Assembly: GCF_010725725.1 (NCBI RefSeq)
Contig: NZ_AP022599.1
Coordinates: forward strand, 3,162,001 to 3,226,000
Direction of reading: 5' to 3'
From: Mycolicibacterium pulveris
GTDB taxonomy: Bacteria; Actinomycetota; Actinomycetes; Mycobacteriales; Mycobacteriaceae
Length of the DNA stretch: 64,000 nucleotides
Shown: piece after piece, positions 10,367-18,243 of the stretch
How positions within the stretch are numbered: the stretch's first letter is position 1
Layout of the letters: each line of letters starts with the position of its first letter
Position numbers and translations under genes: made by a program
Notes under the pieces: model-generated
The model's input: only the letters and a program-made list of their open reading frames with translations
What the model was told of the DNA's origin: nothing
Database searches by the model: none

Positions 10367-11493
10367 GGCGTCACGACTTGGTCCCACCCCTCCACCGACT
10401 CCGGGGACCGCGGTGGGGGCCCGACGTAGATCGCCGACGGCCGCACCAGCTTGCCGAGCCGCTTCTGCTCGAGGATGTGCGCACACCAGCCCGCGGTGCG
10501 TCCGCAGGTGAACATGGCGGGCATCATCTTGGTCGGCACCTGCGCGAAGTCCAGGATCACCGCCGCCCAGAACTCGACGTTGGTCTCGATGGCCCGGTCG
10601 GGTCGGCGCTCCCGCAGCTCGGCCAGCGCGGCCTGCTCCAGCGCGGCGGCCACCTCGTAGCGCGGCGCCTCCAGCCGTTTGGCGGTGGCCCGCAGCACCC
10701 GCGCCCGCGGATCCTCGGCCCGGTACACGCGGTGACCGAAGCCCATCAGCTTCTCGTTGCGGTCCAGGATGCCTTTGACCACCGCCCGCGCGTCACCGGT
10801 CTTCTCGGCTTCCTCGATCATCGGGATCACCCGCGCCGGCGCACCGCCGTGCAGCGGACCGCTCATCGCACCGATCGCCCCGGACAGCGCGGCGGCCACA
10901 TCCGCGCCGGTCGACGCGATCACCCGCGCAGTAAACGTCGACGCGTTCATCCCGTGCTCGGCGGCCGACACCCAGTAGGCGTCAATGGCCTCGACGTGTC
11001 TGGGGTCGGGCTCACCCTGCCAACGGGTCATGAAACGCGCTGTCACCGTGGCGCATTCGTCGATCGTGCGCTGCGGAACGGCGGGCTGGTAGATGCCGCG
11101 CGCCGACTGCGCGACGTAGGACAGCGCCATCACCGACGCGCGGGCCAGTTGGTCGCGCGCGGTCGCGTCGTCGATGTCCAACAGCGGGGAATACCCCCAG
11201 ATCGGGGCGAGCATCGCCAGCCCGGCCTGCACGTCCACGCGCACGTCGCCGCTGTGGATCGGCAACGGAAACGGCTCTGCGGGCGGCAGACCCGAACCGA
11301 ACTTGCCGTCGACCAGCAGCCCCCACACGTCGCCGAACGTCACCCGGTGGCCCACCAGATCCTCGATGTCCACCCCGCGGTACCGCAGCGCACCACCGTC
11401 TTTGTCCGGCTCGGCGATCTCGGTGGTGAAGGCCACGACGCCTTCGAGTCCAGGTACGAAGTCCTCGGGCACCAGAGGGGACTGGCTAGTCAT
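10363..11493 (-). CDS. citA: Citrate synthase-family protein CitA
   Basis: 376 residues (M. tuberculosis CitA, Rv0889c, is 373). Citrate synthase fold with the two expected histidines in EHGMNAST and LMGFGHRVYR. At the place of the third catalytic residue, the aspartate of the usual NVDFY motif, this protein reads NVEFW, so Glu replaces Asp; the GltA2 protein in the same window keeps NVDFY. CitA may therefore be a slower or specialised citrate/2-methylcitrate synthase; its true role is not settled by sequence. It is divergent from pdxH and overlaps the downstream DinB-fold gene. Confidence 0.9.
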   Translation of the reverse strand: MTSQSPLVPEDFVPGLEGVVAFTTEIAEPDKDGGALRYRGVDIEDLVGHRVTFGDVWGLLVDGKFGSGLPPAEPFPLPIHSGDVRVDVQAGLAMLAPIWGYSPLLDIDDATARDQLARASVMALSYVAQSARGIYQPAVPQRTIDECATVTARFMTRWQGEPDPRHVEAIDAYWVSAAEHGMNASTFTARVIASTGADVAAALSGAIGAMSGPLHGGAPARVIPMIEEAEKTGDARAVVKGILDRNEKLMGFGHRVYRAEDPRARVLRATAKRLEAPRYEVAAALEQAALAELRERRPDRAIETNVEFWAAVILDFAQVPTKMMPAMFTCGRTAGWCAHILEQKRLGKLVRPSAIYVGPPPRSPESVEGWDQVVTP

Positions 11494-11564
11494 GGGGCGA
11501 TTCTCGCACTCGCGTCGCCCCCGTCGTCTACCGGTTCAGCGCACCTCGGCGAACCCGCGCGGCG

Positions 11565-11570
11565 TAGCGT
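11565..11570 (+). promoter_or_regulatory. -10 element of a likely leaderless pdxH promoter
   Basis: TAGCGT fits the mycobacterial -10 consensus TANNNT and lies 6 nt before the GTG start at 11577. This geometry places transcription start at the first base of the start codon. No ribosome binding site precedes the GTG. Confidence 0.6.
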
Positions 11571-11576
11571 GATCGC

Positions 11577-12260
11577 GTGACACAGCAGGACGACGAGCAC
11601 TTGGCGAGGATGCGGGTGGAGTACGGCTCAGTGGAGAAAGACGGCAGCCCGGACCTGGACAGCGACTGGCTCGGTGCCGATCCGACGACCGGATGGGTCG
11701 AACTGCTGCGCAACTGGTTGGCCGACGCCGAACGCGCAGGCGTTGCGGAACCCAACGCCATGGTCCTCGGCACGGTCGACGGCGACGGCAGGCCGGTGAC
11801 CCGGGCGGTGCTGTGCAAGAGCATCGACGAGACCGGCATCACGTTCTTCACCAACTACGACTCGGCCAAGGGCGAACACTTGGCCGCCACCCCGTATGCG
11901 TCGGCCACCTTTCCGTGGTTTCTGCTCGGCCGCCAGGTCCACATCCGCGGCCCGGTGCGCAAGGTCTCGACCGAGCAGACGATCGCCTACTGGGCCCTGC
12001 GGCCCCGGGGCTCACAGCTGGGTGCATGGGCGTCACAGCAGTCCAGGCCGATCGCCTCGCGTGCGGAGTTGCTGGAACAGATGGCCGAGATCACAGCGCG
12101 GTTTACTGACCAGGCCGAGATTCCGGTCCCGCCGAACTGGGGCGGATACCTGATCGCTCCCGAGGTGGTGGAGTTCTGGCAAGGGCGTGAAGACCGGTTG
12201 CATAACCGGATTCGGGTCATCTTGGGTGCCCAGGCACGCGTCGAGCGGCTGCAGCCCTGA
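11577..12260 (+). CDS. pdxH: Pyridoxamine 5'-phosphate oxidase
   Basis: 227 residues from a GTG start. FMN-dependent oxidase of the PNPOx family, which oxidises pyridoxine/pyridoxamine 5'-phosphate to PLP. Recognisable family blocks are [35 protein letters not shown] (FMN contact), [57 protein letters not shown] and the C-terminal [15 protein letters not shown], which closes the PLP/FMN sites. Full length for the family. It is transcribed divergently from citA; its likely leaderless promoter is listed separately. Confidence 0.93.
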   Translation: MTQQDDEHLARMRVEYGSVEKDGSPDLDSDWLGADPTTGWVELLRNWLADAERAGVAEPNAMVLGTVDGDGRPVTRAVLCKSIDETGITFFTNYDSAKGEHLAATPYASATFPWFLLGRQVHIRGPVRKVSTEQTIAYWALRPRGSQLGAWASQQSRPIASRAELLEQMAEITARFTDQAEIPVPPNWGGYLIAPEVVEFWQGREDRLHNRIRVILGAQARVERLQP

Positions 12261-12363
12261 CACCGCCGCCGCTATCAGATGGCCGACACTGCCAAACGGT
12301 TTCCGGGGTCGAACTTCGGGCGGCGCCAACTTTCTAAGGGCGCTCATATCTTTGCCGGATAGC

Positions 12364-13023
12364 ATGCCTTTCGTGGCTGATGGGACGGGGGAACCGCGGC
12401 TCGGCCTGCGTGAGCGCAAGAAGCAACGGACCCGCGCGATGTTGTTGGACGCCGCCATCGAGCTGTGCCGGCGGCAGGGCTTCGAGCGAACAACCGTCGA
12501 TCAGATCGCTGCGATCGCCGATGTCTCACCGCGCACCTTCAGCCGATACTTCGCCACCAAGGACGCCATCGCGTTCGCGTTGATCGACGAGGCGATCGAC
12601 GTCGCCGCTGTCGAACTGGCCGGCCAGCCCACGACCATCAGCCACCTCGAGGCCCTGCACAGGGCATACGTGGGGATGTACAAGAACGCCGCGAGCGCCG
12701 GGCCGGGTGGATTGTCCGCGGACCGGCTGCTCTGCAGCGTGCGGATCATCATGACGTCGCCGGCCCTGCGCCAGGCCGCGCTGGAGTACCGCCCCCATGC
12801 CGTCAACGTCGAACTGGCCAAACGCATGGGCGTGGACACCGAGGACCGCACCCTGCGGTTGCTGTCCTCGGTATGGGGAGCGATCGTCATGACCGCGCTG
12901 GCCGACCTCGCCGACGAGCAACTCGACTGGGAGCAGCTCGGCATCGACGACATCGTCGTCCGCCTCGAAGACACGTTCGCCGAGTTCACCGGCCTGATGT
13001 CTGAGGTTGTGGAACTCGTGTGA
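12364..13023 (+). CDS. TetR-family transcriptional regulator
   Basis: 219 residues from the ATG at 12364. The N-terminal helix-turn-helix is clear: RKKQRTRAMLLDAAIELCRR then TTVDQIAAIADVSPRTFSRYF, the TetR recognition helix with a preserved YF. The C-terminal ligand domain (MftR-like C-terminal type) is not informative about the inducer. A GTG at 12373 is an alternative start and has TAGCAT 7 nt upstream, so a leaderless mRNA beginning there is equally possible; neither start has a clear ribosome binding site. It stands 99 bp before gltA2 in the same direction, so regulation of gltA2 is a reasonable guess. Confidence 0.87.
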   Translation: MPFVADGTGEPRLGLRERKKQRTRAMLLDAAIELCRRQGFERTTVDQIAAIADVSPRTFSRYFATKDAIAFALIDEAIDVAAVELAGQPTTISHLEALHRAYVGMYKNAASAGPGGLSADRLLCSVRIIMTSPALRQAALEYRPHAVNVELAKRMGVDTEDRTLRLLSSVWGAIVMTALADLADEQLDWEQLGIDDIVVRLEDTFAEFTGLMSEVVELV

Positions 13024-13122
13024 GTGTTGCCGCCCCCGCCCGGGCAGGACAGCTCGGATGGGACTACCTTTTGTAGGACATACTGTCTGTCGTTCATGCC
13101 CCGCAGCGAAGAAGGGATCCCC

Positions 13123-14430
13123 GTGGCCGATAACCCAAGTAGTGGAGGCCAGAAAGCCGCCCTCTCCTACCCCGGCGGCGAGATTGACCTCGACATCGTT
13201 TCTGCAACCGAGGGGGCGGACGGCGTCGCACTGGGCTCGCTGCTGGCGAAGACGGGCTACACCACCTACGACGAGGGCTTCGTCAACACCGCGTCCACCA
13301 AGAGCTCCATCACCTACATCGACGGCGAGGCCGGGATCCTGCGGTACCGCGGCTACCCGATCGAGCAACTCGCGGAGAAGTCGAACTTCATCGAGGTTAG
13401 CTACCTGCTGATCTACGGCGAGTTGCCGACACCCGAGCAGCTCGACAAATTCACCGGCCACATCCAGCGGCACACCCTGCTGCACGAGGACCTCAAACGG
13501 TTCTTCGACGGCTTCCCGCGCAACGCACACCCGATGCCGGTGGTCTCCAGCGCGGTCAACGCGCTCAGCGCCTACTACCAGGATTCGTTGGATCCGTTCG
13601 ACGACGAGCAGGTCCAGCTGTCCACCATCCGGCTGCTGGCCAAGCTGCCGACCATCGCGGCCTACGCCTACAAGAAGTCGGTCGGCCAGCCGTTCCTGTA
13701 TCCGGACAACTCGATGAGCTTGGTCGAGAACTTCCTGCGGATGACGTTCGGCCTGCCCGCCGAGCCCTACGAGGTCGATCCGGAACTGGTGCGGGCCCTG
13801 GACATGTTGTTCATCCTGCACGCCGATCATGAGCAGAACTGCTCGACGTCGACGGTGCGGCTGGTGGGCTCCTCGCAGGCCAACCTGTTCACCTCGATCT
13901 CCGGCGGTATCAACGCGCTGTGGGGCCCGCTGCACGGCGGCGCCAACCAGGCCGTGCTCGAGATGCTGGAGAAGATCCGTCTTGCCGACGGCGACGTGCA
14001 CGACTTCGTCAAGAAGGTCAAGAACCGAGAGGACGGTGTGAAGCTGATGGGCTTCGGGCACCGGGTCTACAAGAACTACGACCCGCGGGCACGCATCGTC
14101 AAGGAGCAGGCCGACAAGATCCTCGGCAAGATCGGCGGCGACGACGAACTGCTGCACATCGCCAAGTCGCTGGAGGAGGTCGCGCTCACCGACGACTTCT
14201 TCATCGAGCGGAAGCTCTATCCGAACGTCGACTTCTACACCGGCGTGATCTACCGGGCGATGGGCTTCCCGACGCGGATGTTCACCGTGCTGTTCGCGCT
14301 GGGCCGGCTGCCGGGCTGGATCGCGCACTGGCGCGAGATGCACGACGAGGGCAGCGGCAAGATCGGCCGTCCGCGCCAGATCTACACCGGCTACACCGAA
14401 CGCGACTACGTCGGCCTCGACAACCGCTGA
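13123..14430 (+). CDS. gltA2: Citrate synthase GltA2 (type II)
   Basis: 435 residues (431 in M. tuberculosis Rv0896). It condenses acetyl-CoA with oxaloacetate to citrate, entering the TCA cycle. The catalytic triad is complete: His in ILHADHEQNCST, His in LMGFGHRVYKNYDPRA and Asp in NVDFYTGV. The GTG at 13123, preceded by GAAGGGA, gives the N-terminus VADNPSSGG, which lines up with the known GltA2 start; an ATG at 13096 is a second candidate, and a TACTGT hexamer at 13081-13086 may be the -10 element. An upstream CTAC-N5-GTAG dyad (about 13061-13075) might be an operator. Confidence 0.93.
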   Translation: MADNPSSGGQKAALSYPGGEIDLDIVSATEGADGVALGSLLAKTGYTTYDEGFVNTASTKSSITYIDGEAGILRYRGYPIEQLAEKSNFIEVSYLLIYGELPTPEQLDKFTGHIQRHTLLHEDLKRFFDGFPRNAHPMPVVSSAVNALSAYYQDSLDPFDDEQVQLSTIRLLAKLPTIAAYAYKKSVGQPFLYPDNSMSLVENFLRMTFGLPAEPYEVDPELVRALDMLFILHADHEQNCSTSTVRLVGSSQANLFTSISGGINALWGPLHGGANQAVLEMLEKIRLADGDVHDFVKKVKNREDGVKLMGFGHRVYKNYDPRARIVKEQADKILGKIGGDDELLHIAKSLEEVALTDDFFIERKLYPNVDFYTGVIYRAMGFPTRMFTVLFALGRLPGWIAHWREMHDEGSGKIGRPRQIYTGYTERDYVGLDNR

Positions 14431-14442
14431 CATCCCTTCGCG

Positions 14443-14496
14443 AGCAGACACTTAGCCCCCCTTTTCCGGGCGTTTCAGGGGGTTTACGCGTCTGCT
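14443..14496. repeat. Palindromic repeat, family B copy 1 (possible terminator of gltA2)
   Basis: Arms AGCAGAC (14443-14449) and GTCTGCT (14490-14496) flank inner C-rich and G-rich tracts (14456-14461 and 14478-14482). The 54-bp element can fold into a long hairpin between gltA2 and the exporter gene. It resembles the element at 49014-49065 in both arms (GAG-AGAC, CCCCCC, TTTCAGGGG, CGCGT). Confidence 0.65.
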
Positions 14497-14506
14497 GGAC
14501 GACATC

Positions 14507-15925
14507 GTGACCGCACGGCGCAAGGCCATCATCTTGATGTCCTGCTGCCTGAGCCTGTTGATCGTGTCGATGGACGCGACGATCGTCAACGTCGCGATCC
14601 CCAGCATCCGCGCTGACCTCAACGCGTCGGCGGCGCAGTTGCAGTGGATCATCGACATCTACACCTTGGTGCTGGCGTCGCTGCTGTTGCTCTCCGGTGC
14701 CGCCGCGGACCGCTTCGGCCGCAAGCGCACCTTCCAGCTCGGCTTGACGGTGTTCGCGCTGGCATCGCTGCTGTGCAGCGTCGCGCCGAACATCGAGACG
14801 TTGATCGCCGCTCGGCTGTTGCAGGCCATCGGCGGTTCGATGCTGAACCCGGTGGCGATGTCGATCATCACGCAGGTGTTCACCGGCCGCGTGGAGCGGG
14901 CCCGCGCGATCGGAATCTGGGGCGGTGTGGTCGGCATCTCGATGGCGCTGGGTCCGATCGTCGGTGGTGCGCTGATCGAATACGTCGGCTGGCGTTCGGT
15001 GTTCTGGATCAACCTGCCGATCTGCGCGGTGGCCATCGTGTTGACGGCAATCTTTGTGCCCGAGTCGAAGTCGATGATGATGCGCGACGTCGACCCGGTC
15101 GGTCAAGGCTTGGGCATGGCCTTCCTGTTCGGCATCGTCTACGTGCTCATCGAAGGGCCGGTGATGGGGTGGACCGACGGCCGCACCATCGCGGTACTGG
15201 CCGCGGCGACGCTGGCGTTCATCGGCTTTCTGATGTGGGAGGGCCGCCGCCGCGACCCGTTCATCGACCTGCGGTTCTTCCGCAGCGTCCCGTTCACATC
15301 GGCCACCGTGATCGCGGTGTGCTCCTTCGCCGCGTGGGGGGCGTTCCTGTTCATGATGTCGCTGTACCTGCAGGGCGAGCGCGGTTTCTCCGCCCTGCAC
15401 ACGGGGTTGATCTACCTGCCGATCGCCATTGGCGCGTTGGTGTTTTCACCGCTGTCCGGCCGGCTGGTGGGGCGATTCGGGAGCCGACCGTCGCTGCTTG
15501 TCTCGGGCGCGCTGATCACGCTGTCGGTGCTGATGCTGACCCGGCTCAGCGCGACCACCCCGGTGTGGCACATGCTGGTCGTCTTCGCCGTGTTCGGTAT
15601 CGGCTTCGCGATGGTCAACGCGCCGATCACCAACGCCGCGGTCAGCGGGATGCCGACCGACCGGGCAGGCGCGGCGTCGGCGATCGCGTCGACCAGCCGG
15701 CAAGTCGGGGTGAGTGTCGGTGTGGCCCTGTGCGGTTCGGTCGCGGGGCCCGCACTGGCGGGTGTGGGCGCGGACTTCGCCATGGCGGCCCGCCCGTTGT
15801 GGTACATCTGCACGGCCTTCGGGTTAGTCATCGTGGCACTGGGCCTGTATTCGACGTCCGAACGGGCGTTGTGTTCGGCCGAGCGGCTCGCCCCGCTGAT
15901 CGCCGAACCCGATGCCGCGAAATAG
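14507..15925 (+). CDS. MFS drug exporter, DHA2 (14-TM EmrB/QacA-like) family
   Basis: 472 residues starting at a GTG. Many hydrophobic segments span the whole chain. Motif A is GAAADRFGRKRTF after the second helix, and motif C, typical of antiporters, is GISMALGPIVGGAL. The N-terminal SMDATIVNVAIPSIRADL is the DHA2 signature in the first helix. Proton-driven efflux of drugs or metabolites is the family role; no substrate can be named. It follows gltA2 after a palindromic repeat and converges with the oxidoreductase gene. Confidence 0.9.
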   Translation: MTARRKAIILMSCCLSLLIVSMDATIVNVAIPSIRADLNASAAQLQWIIDIYTLVLASLLLLSGAAADRFGRKRTFQLGLTVFALASLLCSVAPNIETLIAARLLQAIGGSMLNPVAMSIITQVFTGRVERARAIGIWGGVVGISMALGPIVGGALIEYVGWRSVFWINLPICAVAIVLTAIFVPESKSMMMRDVDPVGQGLGMAFLFGIVYVLIEGPVMGWTDGRTIAVLAAATLAFIGFLMWEGRRRDPFIDLRFFRSVPFTSATVIAVCSFAAWGAFLFMMSLYLQGERGFSALHTGLIYLPIAIGALVFSPLSGRLVGRFGSRPSLLVSGALITLSVLMLTRLSATTPVWHMLVVFAVFGIGFAMVNAPITNAAVSGMPTDRAGAASAIASTSRQVGVSVGVALCGSVAGPALAGVGADFAMAARPLWYICTAFGLVIVALGLYSTSERALCSAERLAPLIAEPDAAK

Positions 15926-15953
15926 CATTCCGGGCCGTTGATCACCGGATTTC

Positions 15954-15967
15954 GCAGCCCTGGCTGC
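15954..15967. terminator. Short hairpin between convergent genes
   Basis: GCAGCC-CT-GGCTGC is a perfect short stem at the 3' end of the exporter gene that touches the stop codon of the convergent oxidoreductase gene. The stem is only six pairs and there is no long T tract, so a terminator role is tentative. Confidence 0.3.
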
Positions 15968-17508
15968 TATTTGGGCGGGAGTTCGAGCACCGCCATCGCG
16001 GCGTTGTGTCCGCCGATGCCCGACACCGCACCGCCCCGACGGGCCCCCGACCCGCACAACAGGATCCGTTCGTGCGCTGTCGCCACACCCCAACGTCGCG
16101 CCGGGCTGTCCAGAGGTTCGTCGTCCTCGGCGAACGGCCAGGACAATGCACCGTGGAAGATGTTGCCAGCGGTCATTCCCAGTGACCGCTCCAAGTCGGC
16201 CGTCGTCTTGGTCTCGATGCACAGCCGACCCGCCGAATCCTCCATCAGCACATCCTGAATAGGTTCGGCCAAAACGGAATTCAACGAGTTCAGGGCGGCA
16301 GAGGTCAGCGCGTCGCGCATCCGGTCGGGCCCACCGGAGGCGATCAGGCTGTGCGGGGTGTGCAGCCCAAACACCGTCATCGTCTGCGCACCCGAAGCGC
16401 GCAGCTCGTCGGACAGGATCGTCGGGTCGGTCAGCGAATGGCAATAGATCTCGCACGGCAGCGGATCGGGAACCAGCCCGTGGCTGGCGCGCAGGTACGC
16501 CGAATCCAGTTGGCGCAGAGTCTCGTTGATGTGGAACGTCCCGCCGAACGCCTGCTCGGCAGAGACGGCGTCGTCCCGCAGCCGGGGCAGCCTGTGCAAC
16601 ATCAGGTTGACCTTGACCTGAGATCCCGGCGTCATGTCCGGCTCGGGCTCGCCGAGCAGCCGTGCCAGTACCGCCGGTGTCACGTTGGCCAACACCACAT
16701 CGGCATGGGCCACATGCTCGTCGCCGTTGCGCCGGTAGCGCACCTGCCCGTCGGGGTCTATCGTGTAAACATCTGCGCCGCAGATGATTTCCGCACCGTG
16801 ACCCGCTGCGGCAGCAGCTAACGCGCCGCTGACGGCGCCCATCCCGCCGACGGGCACATCCCAGTCGCCGGTGCCGCCGCCCAGCAGGTGATAAAGGAAG
16901 CAGATGTTCTGGATCAACGACGGATCGTCGGTGCGGGCGAACGTGCCGATCAGCGCGTCGGTGGCGATGACCCCGCGCACCAGATCGTGAGAGACCGCCC
17001 CGCTGATCGCATGCCCGATCGGCTCGTCGACCATCATCTGCCAGGCACCCTCGTCGCCGACGAGCGTGCGGGCCTGTCCGCGCGTCATCATCGGCTGCAA
17101 CAGCGTCGGCCACAACCGTGACGTGACGGCGCCGCAGCGGCGGTAGAACTCCGCGAACCCCGCCTCGTCGGCCGCCGCGTCGACCGCGTCGAACGTCGAC
17201 GCCGGCCCGACCAGCAGGCCCGTCCGCCCGCCGGTCGCCGGGTCGGGCGTGTAGGACAAATAGCGGCGACGCACCAGACGCACCCGCGCGGAAAGGTCCT
17301 CGATGATGCGGCGGGGCAGCAGGCTGACCAGATACGAGTAGCGCGACAACCGGGCGTCGACGCCGTCGAAGGCATGCGCGGATACCGCCGCGCCGCCAAC
17401 GTGGTCGAGCCGCTCCAACACCTGTACTCGCCGCCCGGCCCGTGCCAGATACGCCGCGGCCACCAGGCCGTTGTGCCCGCCCCCGACGACGACGGCATCG
17501 TATGTCAC
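15967..17508 (-). CDS. FAD-dependent phytoene desaturase/amine-oxidase-like oxidoreductase (Rv0897c homologue)
   Basis: 513 residues. N-terminal dinucleotide-binding fold YDAVVVGGGHNGLVAAAYLA followed by the acidic residue in VLERLDHVGGAA; a second FAD block (GVATAHERILLCGSGARRGGAVSGIGG) lies at the C-terminus, as in the carotenoid-desaturase and pyridine-nucleotide oxidoreductase superfamily. The substrate is unknown. The start at 17508 lies 3 bp after the DUF2630 stop codon, so the two genes form an operon, an arrangement I recall from Rv0897c-Rv0898c. Confidence 0.85.
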   Translation of the reverse strand: MTYDAVVVGGGHNGLVAAAYLARAGRRVQVLERLDHVGGAAVSAHAFDGVDARLSRYSYLVSLLPRRIIEDLSARVRLVRRRYLSYTPDPATGGRTGLLVGPASTFDAVDAAADEAGFAEFYRRCGAVTSRLWPTLLQPMMTRGQARTLVGDEGAWQMMVDEPIGHAISGAVSHDLVRGVIATDALIGTFARTDDPSLIQNICFLYHLLGGGTGDWDVPVGGMGAVSGALAAAAAGHGAEIICGADVYTIDPDGQVRYRRNGDEHVAHADVVLANVTPAVLARLLGEPEPDMTPGSQVKVNLMLHRLPRLRDDAVSAEQAFGGTFHINETLRQLDSAYLRASHGLVPDPLPCEIYCHSLTDPTILSDELRASGAQTMTVFGLHTPHSLIASGGPDRMRDALTSAALNSLNSVLAEPIQDVLMEDSAGRLCIETKTTADLERSLGMTAGNIFHGALSWPFAEDDEPLDSPARRWGVATAHERILLCGSGARRGGAVSGIGGHNAAMAVLELPPK

Positions 17509-17511
17509 AGC

Positions 17512-17760
17512 TCAGCCGAGGTAGCCCTCGACCTCGTCCGGAGGCCGGACCTGGGCTTCGCGAGGATCGCCGCCGGCGTCGCGCAGCGCGCGTCGTTGCC
17601 GCAGCAGATCCCAGCACTGGTCGAGCGCGATCTCCACGGCGCGCAGCCGCCGGTGCTCCTCGGACTCGTCGATCTCGCGGTGCTGAAGCTTGCTGCGCAG
17701 CTCTTGCTCCTCGGCGACCAGCTTGTTGACCTGAGCGAGAATGTCTTGGTCCGTCGTCAC
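17512..17760 (-). CDS. DUF2630 small coiled-coil protein (Rv0898c homologue)
   Basis: 82 residues from the GTG at 17760. Highly charged and helical (ILAQVNKLVAEEQELRSKL, HRRLRAVEIALDQCWDLLRQ), with conserved RDAGGDP near the end, matching the actinobacterial DUF2630 family. The function is unknown; the predicted coiled coil suggests protein-protein contacts. First gene of an operon with the FAD oxidoreductase and divergent from the FKBP gene, 31 bp away, so the two promoters overlap. Confidence 0.85.
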   Translation of the reverse strand: MTTDQDILAQVNKLVAEEQELRSKLQHREIDESEEHRRLRAVEIALDQCWDLLRQRRALRDAGGDPREAQVRPPDEVEGYLG

Positions 17761-17778
17761 TCGTCCAGTCTGCCCGAC

Positions 17779-17784
17779 TAGCTT
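17779..17784 (+). promoter_or_regulatory. -10 element of a likely leaderless FKBP promoter
   Basis: TAGCTT matches TANNNT and ends 7 nt before the GTG at 17792, which would make the start codon the first bases of the mRNA. Confidence 0.5.
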
Positions 17785-17791
17785 GGACGCG

Positions 17792-18166
17792 GTGAGTGCA
17801 ACTTCAGGGCAGAAGCCCGAGATCGAGTTTCCCGACGGACCACCGCCCGCCGACCTGGTCGTCACCGACCTGGTCGTCGGCGACGGCGCGGAGGCGGTGC
17901 CCGGCGGCACCGTCGAAGTGCATTACGTCGGCGTCGAGTTCGACACCGGCGAAGAGTTCGACAGCTCGTGGAACCGCGGCGAGTCGATCGAGTTTCCGTT
18001 GCGCGGACTGATCCAGGGCTGGCAGGACGGCATCCCCGGCATGCGGGTCGGCGGCCGCCGCCAACTCGTCATCCCGCCTGAGCAGGCCTACGGTCCCGCC
18101 GGCGGTGGGCACCGGCTGTCGGGCAAGACGCTGATCTTCGTCATCGACCTGCTGGCCACCCGCTAG
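17792..18166 (+). CDS. FKBP-type peptidyl-prolyl cis-trans isomerase
   Basis: 124 residues from the GTG at 17792. Complete single FKBP domain: GGTVEVHYVGVEFDTGEEFD, FPLRGLIQGWQDGIPGMRVG, RRQLVIPPEQAYG and TLIFVIDLL. The residues forming the active-site pocket (Y, F, D, V-I, W, Y) are in place. No signal peptide, so it acts in the cytosol as a folding catalyst. It ends just before a 57-bp palindromic repeat and converges with prrB. Confidence 0.9.
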   Translation: MSATSGQKPEIEFPDGPPPADLVVTDLVVGDGAEAVPGGTVEVHYVGVEFDTGEEFDSSWNRGESIEFPLRGLIQGWQDGIPGMRVGGRRQLVIPPEQAYGPAGGGHRLSGKTLIFVIDLLATR

Positions 18167-18174
18167 GTCCCCGC

Positions 18175-18231
18175 CGAACGTTCCTTACCGCTCGAATATC
18201 CGTCGAAATTTCGAGCGGTAAGGAACGTTCG
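18175..18231. repeat. 57-bp palindromic repeat, family A copy 1 (intergenic)
   Basis: Two perfect 22-bp inverted arms (18175-18196 and 18210-18231; core GAACGTTCCTTACCGCTCGA) separated by 13 bp. It lies between the convergent FKBP and prrB genes and can form a bidirectional terminator-like hairpin. The same arms with the same 13-bp spacing recur at 53681-53737 inside a coding sequence. Confidence 0.9.
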
Positions 18232-18243
18232 CGCAAAAGTGAT

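Noticed and set aside
12526..14451. 641-residue minus-strand open frame opposite the TetR and gltA2 genes
   Set aside because: It is the antisense shadow of two well-supported genes, rich in His, Arg, Val and Gln with no domain pattern. The same applies to the long minus frames opposite the ABC genes at 20359-22329, 22013-24193 and 24319-26205.
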